Shown piece by piece: positions 26,736 to 35,286 of a stretch of 64,000 nt of DNA (position 1 is its first letter; the number at the start of each line of letters is the position of its first letter). Made by a program: the position numbers and the translations under genes. Under the pieces are notes generated by a model, which saw only the letters and a program-made list of their open reading frames with translations, did not search any database and had not been told where the DNA came from. This DNA comes from Acidaminococcus fermentans (GTDB lineage: Bacteria; Bacillota; Negativicutes; Acidaminococcales; Acidaminococcaceae), in contig NZ_VULN01000005.1 of assembly GCF_009696675.1 (NCBI RefSeq), positions 62,001 to 126,000 on the forward strand, read 5' to 3'.

Positions 26736-27325
26736 CGGTTCATTTTTTTCCATTGGTTTACCAGCTTCCGAATGGCCTTGGCCCGATGGCTGATGCCATT
26801 CTTTTCTTCCATGGTGGCCTCTCCCAGAGGCTTGTGGAGCTCCGTGGACCAGAACAGGGGATCATAGCCGAAGCCGTTGGTCCCGTGAGGTTCGTGGAGC
26901 AGGATCCCGTCACAGATCCCGGCGCTTTCCACCATGATCTTCCCTTCCGGGTTGGCCATGGCCAGGGCGCAGAAGAACCGGCAGTTCCGCCGGACCTGCA
27001 TTTTCATATTGGCCAGGAGCAGTTCATTGTTTTCTTCATCGGTGGCGTCTTCGCCGGCATAACGGGCGGAACGGACACCGGGAGCCCCCTTCAGGCTTAG
27101 GACTTCCAGGCCGGAATCATCGGCCAGGCAGACCTTGCCCAGGGCCTTGGCATAGTACCGGGCTTTCAGCCGGGCATTGGCCGCAAAAGTCCGTCCGGTT
27201 TCTTCCGGTTCGGGCACAGGGGCATAATCGCTGAGGCAGGTAAAGGTGATGCCGAGTTCGTCCATCAACGACTTGAATTCCTCTACTTTGCCCAGATTAT
27301 GGGTTGCGATTACAACTTCCAACAT
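26732..27325 (-). CDS. rdgB: dITP/XTP pyrophosphatase (RdgB/HAM1 family)
   Basis: A 197-residue house-cleaning enzyme that hydrolyses non-canonical purine NTPs. Family blocks: VIATHNLGKVEEFKSLM, ADDSGLEVLSLKGAPGVRSARYAGEDATDEEN (split here: ADDSGLEV and GVRSARYAG), TNGFGYDPLFW and SHRAKAIRKL. ATG 27325 with AGGTGA upstream; further upstream codons fall in the repeat region. Coupled to the phosphoesterase gene. Confidence 0.95.
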   Translation of the reverse strand: MLEVVIATHNLGKVEEFKSLMDELGITFTCLSDYAPVPEPEETGRTFAANARLKARYYAKALGKVCLADDSGLEVLSLKGAPGVRSARYAGEDATDEENNELLLANMKMQVRRNCRFFCALAMANPEGKIMVESAGICDGILLHEPHGTNGFGYDPLFWSTELHKPLGEATMEEKNGISHRAKAIRKLVNQWKKMNR

Positions 27326-27403
27326 CGTTTCACCTACCTTTTCTATAACTGTTATTGTACCTGTTGCGGGAGGATAAATCCAGAGGAAAAAAGTTCTATT
27401 TGA

Positions 27404-27437
27404 TAAAAAAAGCTGTTGCCTGCGCAACAGCTTTTTA
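27404..27437 (-). terminator. Terminator downstream of the CofE-like gene cluster
   Basis: Stem AAAAGCTGTTGC / GCAACAGCTTTT with seven T on the minus strand. It lies on the far side of the family B repeat from the CofE-like gene. Confidence 0.75.
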
Positions 27438-27439
27438 AG

Positions 27440-27668
27440 TCGGGAGTCTGAAGTCGGAAGCCTCAGGACAGAACCTGGCTTGAAGGCCAGTTTCTTTTGA
27501 TTGTATAAAACCGTAGGGGCCGCAGGCCCGGCGGCCCGCTCTATGCACGGACTATCGATGATTCAGCGGGCTGCCCGGCGTGCAGCCCCTACGGTTCCGG
27601 TTTACACATTTAAAAATTTGCCCGCAAATTTATCATTGGGCTCCAGACTTCCGACTCCCGACTCCTGA
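27440..27668. repeat. Compound palindromic repeat, family B copy 3
   Basis: Same parts as 23520-23722 in the opposite order: GTCGGGAGTCTGAAGTCGG tandem units, arm CCGTAGGGGCCGCAGGCCCG, central ATCGATGAT, inverted arm GCCCGGCGTGCAGCCCCTAC, AAATTTGCCCGCAAATTT, then GACTTCCGACTCCCGACTCC units. Fills the 369-bp gap between rdgB and the CofE-like gene. Confidence 0.7.
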
Positions 27669-27707
27669 CTACATCGATTAAGCAGCAATGCTGCTTAATC
27701 GATGTAG
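27669..27707. repeat. Perfect 19-bp palindrome overlapping a stop codon
   Basis: CTACATCGATTAAGCAGCA, one base, then its exact complement. One arm is the last four codons and stop of the CofE-like gene. No T-run follows on either strand. Confidence 0.85.
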
Positions 27708-28339
27708 TTCTTGATCACACAAATCGGCGTCTTCTGGCTGTCATTGCCGAAGGGATTGTTGATCAGGATTTTTTCCACCAGACGGGGATCCACCCCTTTG
27801 GTGCAGCCCAGGCAGCAGGACCGTTTCAGGTCGTTGACATCAGCCACGGCGGCGCCGAAGCACCCCAGACCTTCCTTGATGCTTTCAGACACCCGCACCG
27901 GGTTCTTGGGCCCCAGGACAATGTGCTTGTCATAGGGAGGCATGGTGCCGGTGATGTCGTCGATGAGCCGGGCCTGTTCCCCGCCCAGCTGGTAGAACAC
28001 CCCGTTCTTGCCCAGGCATTTGGCGAAGAAGCCCACCACCACAGCGAACAGCACCTTCAGGGTGCCGGATTCATTGAGCAGGCTCTGCATGGCGGACCAG
28101 TTGCCGATGCTCCCGACGCCCGGGAACAGCTGGCTCAGCACCTTGGCCGCAAAGGAAATCTTCAGGGTTTCCGGACGGATGGCCCGGTTCTGGGTAATGG
28201 CCACCACACTTTCGGCCACACAGACCACGTCCCGGGGACCGATCTTGTCCCCGCCGAATTCCCGGACAGCATCCACAATGTTGTCATGGACAGTGAGGAT
28301 CCGGGTAGGAATTGGAATGATTTCGTATTTCTCAGCCAT
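27695..28339 (-). CDS. CofE-like (F420-0:gamma-glutamyl ligase family) protein
   Basis: A 214-residue protein. Blocks such as GPRDVVCVAESVVAITQNR resemble the coenzyme F420-0:L-glutamate ligase fold, where such a segment binds metal and GTP, and LGPKNPVRVSESIKEGLG follows. Many Firmicutes that lack the F420 pathway carry such relatives with unknown amide-ligase-like function; nothing here suggests F420. A cysteine cluster (RSCCLGCTKGVDP) near the C terminus is notable. ATG 28339 overlaps the upstream stop with AGGGGGT as ribosome site, so it is coupled to the membrane-anchored gene before it. Confidence 0.75.
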   Translation of the reverse strand: MAEKYEIIPIPTRILTVHDNIVDAVREFGGDKIGPRDVVCVAESVVAITQNRAIRPETLKISFAAKVLSQLFPGVGSIGNWSAMQSLLNESGTLKVLFAVVVGFFAKCLGKNGVFYQLGGEQARLIDDITGTMPPYDKHIVLGPKNPVRVSESIKEGLGCFGAAVADVNDLKRSCCLGCTKGVDPRLVEKILINNPFGNDSQKTPICVIKNYID

Positions 28340-28871
28340 TGTAGGCACCCCCTGCCAGTTTTTTCAGTTCATCGGCAAATACGGTGAAGAAGAATTTCCG
28401 TACGTAATGGGCTTTCCGGCCCACGCCGCACACGAAAATGGCTCCATCCATATCCACCATCCGGGTGATGATTTCCCGCATGTCCTTGCCGTTCCGGGCC
28501 CGGAGAGTCAGGGTGACGATCAGTTTCCATTCAGACCATTCCTTCAGCACCAGGGCTTCAAAATAATGGTCGCTGCGGCGCCGGTCGCTTTTTTCCACAT
28601 TGCCTTCGCACCAGGCATCAGGGAACTGTTCCTGGGGCAGGTACGGCCGTACGAAGCAGTCAGTGATGGCGGCGCTTTCAGCGCTCTTGTTCCGCAGAGG
28701 CACTTCAAAGGACAGGACGGCCTTGTCGTGGTCCAGGCTTTCCAGCTTCAGCGGCGTCTTTTCCTCCATTACCACACGGGTGTCATCCGTGGGTTTCAGG
28801 GCAGCGTATACGATCATTACCAGAAGGCCCAGTACGCACAGCCCCAGAATCAGCAAAATCACATTGATCAT
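28332..28871 (-). CDS. Hypothetical single-pass membrane protein
   Basis: A 179-residue protein with one N-terminal membrane helix (VILLILGLCVLGLLVMIVYA, residues 4-23) and a soluble domain of mixed strands and charged loops (RVVMEEKTPLKLESLDHDKA, DRRRSDHYFEALVLKEWSEW split here). No family recognised. It overlaps the thioesterase gene upstream by 4 bp (ATGA) and the CofE-like gene downstream by 8 bp, so the three are translationally coupled and probably act together. Confidence 0.75.
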   Translation of the reverse strand: MINVILLILGLCVLGLLVMIVYAALKPTDDTRVVMEEKTPLKLESLDHDKAVLSFEVPLRNKSAESAAITDCFVRPYLPQEQFPDAWCEGNVEKSDRRRSDHYFEALVLKEWSEWKLIVTLTLRARNGKDMREIITRMVDMDGAIFVCGVGRKAHYVRKFFFTVFADELKKLAGGAYNG

Positions 28872-29290
28872 GGTTGGATCTCCCTTTCTTGTGCAGCCAG
28901 CTGCTGCAGTTTTTCATAGTAATCAGGTGTCAGCCTTGTTACCTTCCCCTCCAGGTTCACAAAGGCATTCTTGGAGGTGCCTTCCGCCAGCAGGACCCCG
29001 TCCGCTTTCCGGAGGATCCGGTAGCTGAACTGGATCATTACCCGGCTGCAGGCTTTGAGAGTAGTCTGGATCTCATACACATCGTCAAACCGGGCTGACT
29101 GCCGGTATTTACACTGGACTTCCACAATGGGGACCATAAAACCGGCCTCATGGAGTCCGTTCAGGTCGATGCCCGCCTGTCGGAACCAGGCCACACGGCC
29201 CATTTCGAACCAGCGGAGATAATTGGTGTGATGGACCACCGCCATCAGATCCGTTTCTGAAAAACGCACTCGATCTGTAATACTAACCAC
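28868..29290 (-). CDS. Acyl-CoA thioesterase, YbgC/FadM (4HBT) family
   Basis: About 140 residues: RVRFSETDLMAVVHHTNYLRWFE is split as RVRFSETD (catalytic Asp region) and VVHHTNYLRWFEMGR, the hot-dog fold signature of the 4-hydroxybenzoyl-CoA thioesterase family. Hydrolyses acyl-CoA thioesters; substrate not predictable. GTG 29290 with AGAGGT just upstream is preferred over a GTG at 29314 that lacks a ribosome site. First gene of the three-gene coupled unit. Confidence 0.88.
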   Translation of the reverse strand: MVSITDRVRFSETDLMAVVHHTNYLRWFEMGRVAWFRQAGIDLNGLHEAGFMVPIVEVQCKYRQSARFDDVYEIQTTLKACSRVMIQFSYRILRKADGVLLAEGTSKNAFVNLEGKVTRLTPDYYEKLQQLAAQEREIQP

Positions 29291-29405
29291 GGCATAACCT
29301 CTTTTCTCCCTCACGGCTGTTCACAAACCAGCCATGGATTGACAGCTTTCTCATTATACCACGTTTTGTCTTTTCCAGCTTTCTGAAAAAACAACCGGGC
29401 AACAA

Positions 29406-29441
29406 AAAACCTCATACCCCGCTGACGCGAACTATGAGGTA
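29406..29441 (-). terminator. Terminator of tRNA-Arg
   Basis: Minus-strand ACCTCATA / TATGAGGT stem around a 16-base loop, followed by TTTTTTG. Confidence 0.75.
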
Positions 29442-29449
29442 GATTTTAA

Positions 29450-29524
29450 TGGTACGCCCGAGTGGAATCGAACCACCGCACACGGCTCCGGAGGCCGTTG
29501 CTCTATCCACTGAGCTACGGGCGT
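29450..29524 (-). tRNA. tRNA-Arg (anticodon CCG)
   Basis: Acceptor ACGCCCG pairs with CGGGCGT, discriminator A, encoded CCA. D arm GCTC/GAGC, anticodon loop CTCCGGA giving CCG, T loop TTCGATT. Reads CGG, a frequent codon in this genome. Confidence 0.95.
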
Positions 29525-29587
29525 GTTTACCGAACGAATGTTATTATAGCAGAGAGTCCGGAAAGATGCAAGGCTTTTTTTATTTTT

Positions 29588-30025
29588 TTATGATTCTTTT
29601 TGAATGGCACTGGCCAGGTCCCCTACCACTTCCGCCAGATTGTGCCGGCGGAGGTCCTGTTCGAACTGTTTCTGGATGTCCTGGAGTTTCCCATCCAGGG
29701 CTTTGTGGATGTTCCGGCCCACCGGGCACCGGGGGTTGGGACTGTCGTGGAAATTGAACAGCTGGTCTTTGCTGGTTTCCACTGCGTCATACACATCCCA
29801 GAAGGTGATCTGGTCCAGAGGACGGGTCACCTCCACACCCCCGGGCCCCCGGCGGACAGAGATCAGCCCGGCTTCCTTCAGCTGCTTCATAAGGTTCCGG
29901 ACGATCACCGGGTTGCAGCCGATGCTGCCGGCCAGGAACTCGCTGGTGATTTTGTAATCCTTTCCAAAATAGGACGCCGCTGCCAGGATATGGATGGCAA
30001 TGGTAAATTTGGTCGATACCTGCAT
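29588..30025 (-). CDS. Rrf2-family transcriptional regulator
   Basis: A 145-residue protein starting MQVSTKFTIAIHILAAASYF with the Rrf2 winged helix (GCNPVIVRNLMKQLKEAGLI) and wing RRGPGGVEVTRP. Only one cysteine lies in the usual cluster region (NPRCPVGRNI), so it does not look like an IscR/NsrR-type iron-sulfur sensor; it resembles YwnA-type members. Monocistronic; no target is evident from neighbours. Confidence 0.9.
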   Translation of the reverse strand: MQVSTKFTIAIHILAAASYFGKDYKITSEFLAGSIGCNPVIVRNLMKQLKEAGLISVRRGPGGVEVTRPLDQITFWDVYDAVETSKDQLFNFHDSPNPRCPVGRNIHKALDGKLQDIQKQFEQDLRRHNLAEVVGDLASAIQKES

Positions 30026-30069
30026 ATGGGTCCGTTCCTTTCCTATGGGTCTGTCCCTATTATAGCAAG

Positions 30070-30166
30070 CCGGGGACGTACATGCCACAGGCAAAATCCG
30101 CTGCAGACAAAGCAAAAGGTGCATATCCCCCGCCTGGGTTATGCGTTAGCCTCCTGTGCCCAGGGA
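30070..30166. repeat. Family C structured repeat, partial copy
   Basis: Carries one half of the family C inner stem (GACGTACATGCCACAGGCAA near 30075), the GACAAAGCA block, and the conserved end GGGTTATGCGTTAGCC at 30135-30151, repeated once more in variant form at the adjacent gene end (30166-30176). The other half of the hairpin is missing. Confidence 0.65.
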
Positions 30167-32611
30167 CTATGCGTCAGCCTTGGGAAAATGTCTCGCCGTA
30201 TACAACAGATACACCTTCCCCTTCCGGATGGCCGGAAAAATGGAATGGATGTCCCAGTGGTACTCCCCGTCGTTGCCAAGGGTCCGGAAACCGCCGGAAA
30301 TCATCCCTTCCGGGCTTTTCCGGATCCGTTCCATCAAAGAGTAAGAATCGTTGAAGGCCAGGAATCGGTCCCGGTCTGAAGGATGGATCATGGTCTCCAC
30401 GTACTCCTGGACCAGTTCCCGGACACCGGACCGTTTTTGGAACAAATACTTCCGGAACGGTGAATTCATCACCAGAGGGATGACCATATCATCTTTCGTA
30501 TCCACCAGGAAAACATGCCGATACAAATACATCATATTCCGGATGACCCAGTCCAGGTCGCCGGCAAGGCCTTTTTCTTTTTGGATGGTGAAATTGGTAA
30601 GATGGAGCAGGACCAGGTGATGCTGATCATGGGAAGCCAGGTGGTTGGCCTTCAGCTGCATGTACTGCCCGTTCACCGTATAGGTCAGATCTTTTCCGGT
30701 ACGGCTGCTGACCACATCCGTCAGGAAGTTCTGGATGTTCTTGCTGATGGGCCCCGCCTGGGCATTGACGAGCACGGCACTCTGCCGCAGGCTGTCCATA
30801 CCGGCGGATTGGATGGTGGTCCCATATTCCTCATTGGCAAACAGATAGCGGAAACGGTTCCGGCCCACTTCCGCCACGGCCATGGGCTTGTCCGTCTGGA
30901 AATCCACAGGCCCCAGGGCTCCATAATACCGGCGGAGTTCAGGAGTTTCCACCTGCCAGTGGTTTTCCTGATAGGCCTGGCTCAATTCTCCAAAAGACAT
31001 GGGTCTTCCATAATAATATCCCTGGAGCAGTTCGCAGCCGATGGACCGGGCAAATTCCGCGTGCTCCCGGGTCTCCACCCCTTCCATCAGGGTGTGGATG
31101 CCGATTTCTTTGGCCATCCGGATAATGGCCTTGATGATGTTCTGGGATTTTTCCGTAAACTGGGACAAAAAGGCCATGTCGATTTTGATTTCATCAAAGC
31201 GATAATTTTTCAAGGTATTCAGAGAAGAATACCCGCTGCCGAAATCATCCATCCATACTTCGTATCCGGCCTGCCGGAACCGCTGGATTTCCTGATGGAG
31301 CACGTCTCCTTCATGGACGAAGACGCTCTCAGTGATTTCCACATAGAGCATATTCCGGGGTACCTGATACCGCTTCCGGATTTCTTCCACATCTTCAAAA
31401 ATGGATCCCTGAAAGAAATCCATCCGGGACAGGTTGAAGGAAGCCGGGATCACGGTTCTCCCCGCTTCCAGCTGGAGCCGGTACAGGCGGCAGATTTCTT
31501 CCAGTACGTACAGGTCCAGTTTCCGGATCTGCCGGCTTTCTTCCAGGAGAGGAATGAACACCCCGGGAGATATCATCCCTTTTTCCGGATCCATCCACCG
31601 GGACAGGGCTTCCACGCTGGCAATGGTCCCGGAAATGGTCCGGGCCACCGGCTGGAAATATACCTGGATCCAGCGTTTTTCCAGAGCCTCCTGGAAATGG
31701 TCAATCACATAATTCCGCAGATTTCGTTCTTCTCCCATGGCTTTGGTGTAAAAACACACATGCCGGTCCGGGATCTCCTTGATGCTGTCGCAGGCCAGCT
31801 GGGCCATGCCACAGGCGCTTTCCACTGAAACACTGCGGTCTTCCACCGGATAAACGCCGAATTTCACGTCCATCCGGTGGGAATCATGGAATCGGCGGAC
31901 CCGGCTGGAAATCACAGGAATCTGTTTTTTCAGAGAAGGAAGACTGGTGAGCACCACAAAATGATCATCCATGAACCGGGAAATCAGTTTGTTGGGGAAG
32001 CTTTCCCGAAGCACATCCGCCATCTGGACCAGGAACCGGTTGCCTTTTTCGCTTCCGTTGCGCATATTGTACCGGTTGAAATTGTGGACATTCACATACA
32101 CCAGAGCCAGTTTCTGGGCCCGGGGATCCAGCCTGGCCAGCTCCATGAGCCGGGAAGCCCGCTTCATGAACCGGTTCTTTCCCGGCAGTCCGGTGAGAGA
32201 ATCCATATCATAGATTTTGTATCTGGTGTCATTGTCCAGGAAAAACACATAAAAGACCGCTCCCACCCCGGGAATGAATACCCGATGGCCGAATTCCTCC
32301 ACTCTTTGGATGGAACCGTCTTTCCGGTACACCCGATAATTGACGAAATCCAACTTGCTCCGGCTGCCGGCAATCTGCTGCCGGATGTCCCGTTCCACAC
32401 GTTCCCTGTCCTCAGGATGGACCAGGGTGGCAAAGGATCCTTCTGTCAGTTCCAGGAATTCGTCAAAAGAGGAACATCCCAGCATGGAAATCATTTCGGG
32501 ATTGGCATAGAGAATTTCTTCCCGCTTATTGTCCCGGTAAATCAAAACACCTCCAGGCAGATGGTCAGGAATCTGCTGGAGGATCAAATCCAAATTCTCT
32601 TCCTGTATCAT
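30167..32611 (-). CDS. PAS / degenerate GGDEF / EAL protein (cyclic-di-GMP phosphodiesterase), copy 1
   Basis: An 814-residue soluble signalling protein. PAS at about 10-125, a GGDEF-like domain at about 150-310 in which the signature is MDDHF (in ISRFMDDHFVVL), so cyclase activity is unlikely, and an EAL domain at about 330-570. EAL catalytic residues look intact: VEALSRW, FNLSRMD, VEITES, MDDFGSGYSS, IKIDMAF, EGVET and LQGYYYGRP. A second PAS-like region closes the protein. Predicted to hydrolyse c-di-GMP in the cytoplasm. ATG 32611 with AAGGGTGA. Has a TGGACA-N17-TATAAT promoter. Same length as its neighbour, a tandem duplication. Confidence 0.9.
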   Translation of the reverse strand: MIQEENLDLILQQIPDHLPGGVLIYRDNKREEILYANPEMISMLGCSSFDEFLELTEGSFATLVHPEDRERVERDIRQQIAGSRSKLDFVNYRVYRKDGSIQRVEEFGHRVFIPGVGAVFYVFFLDNDTRYKIYDMDSLTGLPGKNRFMKRASRLMELARLDPRAQKLALVYVNVHNFNRYNMRNGSEKGNRFLVQMADVLRESFPNKLISRFMDDHFVVLTSLPSLKKQIPVISSRVRRFHDSHRMDVKFGVYPVEDRSVSVESACGMAQLACDSIKEIPDRHVCFYTKAMGEERNLRNYVIDHFQEALEKRWIQVYFQPVARTISGTIASVEALSRWMDPEKGMISPGVFIPLLEESRQIRKLDLYVLEEICRLYRLQLEAGRTVIPASFNLSRMDFFQGSIFEDVEEIRKRYQVPRNMLYVEITESVFVHEGDVLHQEIQRFRQAGYEVWMDDFGSGYSSLNTLKNYRFDEIKIDMAFLSQFTEKSQNIIKAIIRMAKEIGIHTLMEGVETREHAEFARSIGCELLQGYYYGRPMSFGELSQAYQENHWQVETPELRRYYGALGPVDFQTDKPMAVAEVGRNRFRYLFANEEYGTTIQSAGMDSLRQSAVLVNAQAGPISKNIQNFLTDVVSSRTGKDLTYTVNGQYMQLKANHLASHDQHHLVLLHLTNFTIQKEKGLAGDLDWVIRNMMYLYRHVFLVDTKDDMVIPLVMNSPFRKYLFQKRSGVRELVQEYVETMIHPSDRDRFLAFNDSYSLMERIRKSPEGMISGGFRTLGNDGEYHWDIHSIFPAIRKGKVYLLYTARHFPKADA

Positions 32612-32724
32612 AGGCATCACCCTTCTTCCGGTCCTGTCAACTTCCCGTCCAAGTTTCACTTTTTGTCTTCCGGATTTTTCAATTTATTATGTAAAATTGA
32701 CAAAAATAACAGTCATACTTTTTT

Positions 32725-32753
32725 ATTATAATTGTTTTTTATATGATTGTCCA
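32725..32753 (-). promoter_or_regulatory. Promoter of EAL gene copy 1
   Basis: Minus-strand TGGACA (32748-32753), 17-bp spacer, TATAAT (32725-32730). The PAS gene upstream has a nearly identical TGGACT-N17-TATAAT box. Confidence 0.65.
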
Positions 32754-32765
32754 TTGATGAACGAT

Positions 32766-32800
32766 AAAAAAGGGCGCTGCACATTCTGTGCAACACCCCC
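32766..32800 (-). terminator. Terminator between the two EAL genes
   Basis: Stem GGG..GTTGCACA / TGTGCAGC..CCC with one bulge, followed by six T on the minus strand. Confidence 0.7.
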
Positions 32801-32836
32801 TATGGATTTCTCTCAGTTGGACGGCAAGATAACGGG

Positions 32837-35281
32837 TTATGCGTTGGCCTTGGGAAAATGTCTCGCCGTATACAACAGATACACCTTCCCCTTCCGGATG
32901 GCCGGAAAAATGGAATGGATGTCCCAGTGGTACTCCCCATCGTTGCCAAGGGTCCGGAAACCGCCGGAAATCATCCCTTCCGGGCTTTTCCGGATTCGTC
33001 CCATCATGGAATCCAATTCATTGAAAGTCAGGAACCGCTCCTGATCTTCCGGATGGATCATGGTCCGTGTATACTGCTGGACTATATCCTGGATACCTGT
33101 CCGTTTCTGGTAAAAATATTTCCGGTAGGGAGAATTCATGACCAGAGGAACGGCCGTATCGTTTTCCATATCCACCAGGGATACATTCTGGTACAGGTAC
33201 AGCAGGTTCCGGTTGACCCAGTCCAGGCTGTCGCTGGCATTCTGATCTTCCTGGATGGTGAAATTGGTCAGGTACAGAAGTAGCAGGTGATGCTTGTCAT
33301 GAGAAGCCAGATAACTGGCCTCCAGCCGCATATACCGGCCGTTCACCGTATAGGTCAGCGTCTTTTCGCTGCTGGTATGGATCACATCGTGCAGGAAACT
33401 GTGGATGTTTTTGCTGATGGGGCCTGCCAGGGCATTGACGAACACTTCCGTTTGCCGGAGGCTTTCCATGCCCGCAGCCTGGATGGTATTCCGGTATTCT
33501 TCATTGGCAAAAAGATACCGGAACCGATTCCCGGCCACCTCCGCCACCGCCATGGGCCTGTCTGTAAGAAAGTCGATGGACCCCAGTTTCCCGTAGTACT
33601 GACGCAGTTCAGGAGTTTCCACCTGCCAGCGTTTCTCCCGGTACATCTGCTTCAGTTCTTCAAAGGACATGGGCCGTCCGTAATAATATCCCTGGATCAG
33701 TTCGCAGCCAATGGACCGGGCAAATTCCGCCTGTTCCCGGGTCTCCACCCCTTCCATCAGGGTGTGGATGCCGATTTTTTTCGCCATCCGGATAATGGCC
33801 TTGATGATGTTCTGGGATTTTTCCGTAAACTGGGACAAAAAGGCCATGTCGATCTTGATTTCATCGAAGCTGTAGTTTTTCAGGGTATTCAAAGAAGAAT
33901 AGCCGCTGCCGAAATCATCCATCCACACTTCGTATCCAGCCTGCCGGAACCGCTGGATTTCCTGATGGAGCACGTCTCCTTCATGGACGAAGACGCTCTC
34001 AGTGATTTCCACGTAGAGCATGTTCCGGGGCACCTGATACCGTTTCCGGATCTCTTCCACATCTTCGAAAATGGATCCCTGGAAGAAATCCATCCGGGAA
34101 AGATTGAAGGAAGCCGGGATCACGACTTTTCCCTGTTCCTGCTGAAACCGGTACAAACGGCAGATTTCTTCCAGTACGTACAGGTCCAGTTTCCGGATCT
34201 GCCGGCTTTCTTCCAGGATGGGGATGAAAATCCCGGGAGATATCATCCCTTTTTCCGGATCCATCCACCGGGACAGGGCTTCCACACTGGCAAGGGTCCC
34301 GGAAATGGTCCGGACCACCGGCTGGAAATACACCTGGATCCAATGTTTTTCCAAAGCTTCCCGGAAATGGTCGATTACATAATTCCGCAGATCCCGGGCT
34401 TCTCCCATGGTTTTGGTATAGAAGCATACATGGCGGTCCGGGATGTCCTTGATGCTGTCACAGGCCATCTGGGCCATGCCGCAGGCGCTTTCCACCGGGA
34501 TGGTATCGTCTTCCACAGGATAGATGCCGAATTTCACATCCAGCCAGCTGGAATCGTACAAACCGTGGATCTGGCTGGAAATCACAGAAATCTGTTTTTC
34601 CAGGGAAGGCAGGGTGGTAAGCACCACGAAATGGTCGTCCATGAACCGGGAAATCAACTTGTTGGGAAAGTTCTCCCGGAGCACTTCGGTCATCCTGACC
34701 AGGAACTGATTGCCCTTTTCGCTGCCGTTGCGCAGGTTGTACTGGTTGAAGTTGTGGATATTCACGTAGACCAGGGCCATTTTCGGGGCCTTGGGATCAT
34801 GGGCGGCCAAAGCCAGTACCATGGAGGCATGCCTTATGAACCGGGTCTTTCCGGGAAGCCCGGTAAGAGAGTCCGTATCGTAGATTTTGTATTTGGTATC
34901 GTTGTCCAGGAAAAAGACGTAAAAAACCGCCCCCACTCCGGGAATGAACACCCGATGGCCAAACTCCTCCACCCGACGGACGGATCCATCCTTCCGGATC
35001 ACCCGGTAATTGACGAAATCCAGCTTGCTCCGGCTGCCGGCAATCTGCTGCCGGATGTCCCGTTCCACCTGTTCCCTGTCTTCCGGATGGACCAGGGTAA
35101 CAAAAGACCCCCCTGTCAGTTCCAGGAAGTCATCAAAAGAAGAACAGCCAAACATGGACAGAAGCCAGGGATTGGCATAGAGGATTTCTTCCCGCTTGTT
35201 GTCCCGGTAAATCAGAACTCCTCCCGGCAGATGGTCCGGCATCTGCTGGAGGAGAAGATCCAGAGTCTGTTCTGTTGTCAT
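32837..35281 (-). CDS. PAS / degenerate GGDEF / EAL protein (cyclic-di-GMP phosphodiesterase), copy 2
   Basis: An 814-residue paralogue of the downstream gene with the same domains: PAS, GGDEF-like with MDDHF instead of GGDEF, EAL with its catalytic residues conserved (VEALSRW, MDDFGSGYSS, EGVET), and a PAS-like C terminus. The last 150 bp are almost identical to copy 1, while the PAS, the linker and the middle of the C-terminal part differ more. A GTG at 35290 overlaps the stop of the PAS gene (GTGA); ATG 35281 with GGTGA is preferred. Coupled to the small PAS protein, which may supply its sensory input. Confidence 0.9.
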   Translation of the reverse strand: MTTEQTLDLLLQQMPDHLPGGVLIYRDNKREEILYANPWLLSMFGCSSFDDFLELTGGSFVTLVHPEDREQVERDIRQQIAGSRSKLDFVNYRVIRKDGSVRRVEEFGHRVFIPGVGAVFYVFFLDNDTKYKIYDTDSLTGLPGKTRFIRHASMVLALAAHDPKAPKMALVYVNIHNFNQYNLRNGSEKGNQFLVRMTEVLRENFPNKLISRFMDDHFVVLTTLPSLEKQISVISSQIHGLYDSSWLDVKFGIYPVEDDTIPVESACGMAQMACDSIKDIPDRHVCFYTKTMGEARDLRNYVIDHFREALEKHWIQVYFQPVVRTISGTLASVEALSRWMDPEKGMISPGIFIPILEESRQIRKLDLYVLEEICRLYRFQQEQGKVVIPASFNLSRMDFFQGSIFEDVEEIRKRYQVPRNMLYVEITESVFVHEGDVLHQEIQRFRQAGYEVWMDDFGSGYSSLNTLKNYSFDEIKIDMAFLSQFTEKSQNIIKAIIRMAKKIGIHTLMEGVETREQAEFARSIGCELIQGYYYGRPMSFEELKQMYREKRWQVETPELRQYYGKLGSIDFLTDRPMAVAEVAGNRFRYLFANEEYRNTIQAAGMESLRQTEVFVNALAGPISKNIHSFLHDVIHTSSEKTLTYTVNGRYMRLEASYLASHDKHHLLLLYLTNFTIQEDQNASDSLDWVNRNLLYLYQNVSLVDMENDTAVPLVMNSPYRKYFYQKRTGIQDIVQQYTRTMIHPEDQERFLTFNELDSMMGRIRKSPEGMISGGFRTLGNDGEYHWDIHSIFPAIRKGKVYLLYTARHFPKANA

Positions 35282-35286
35282 GGATA

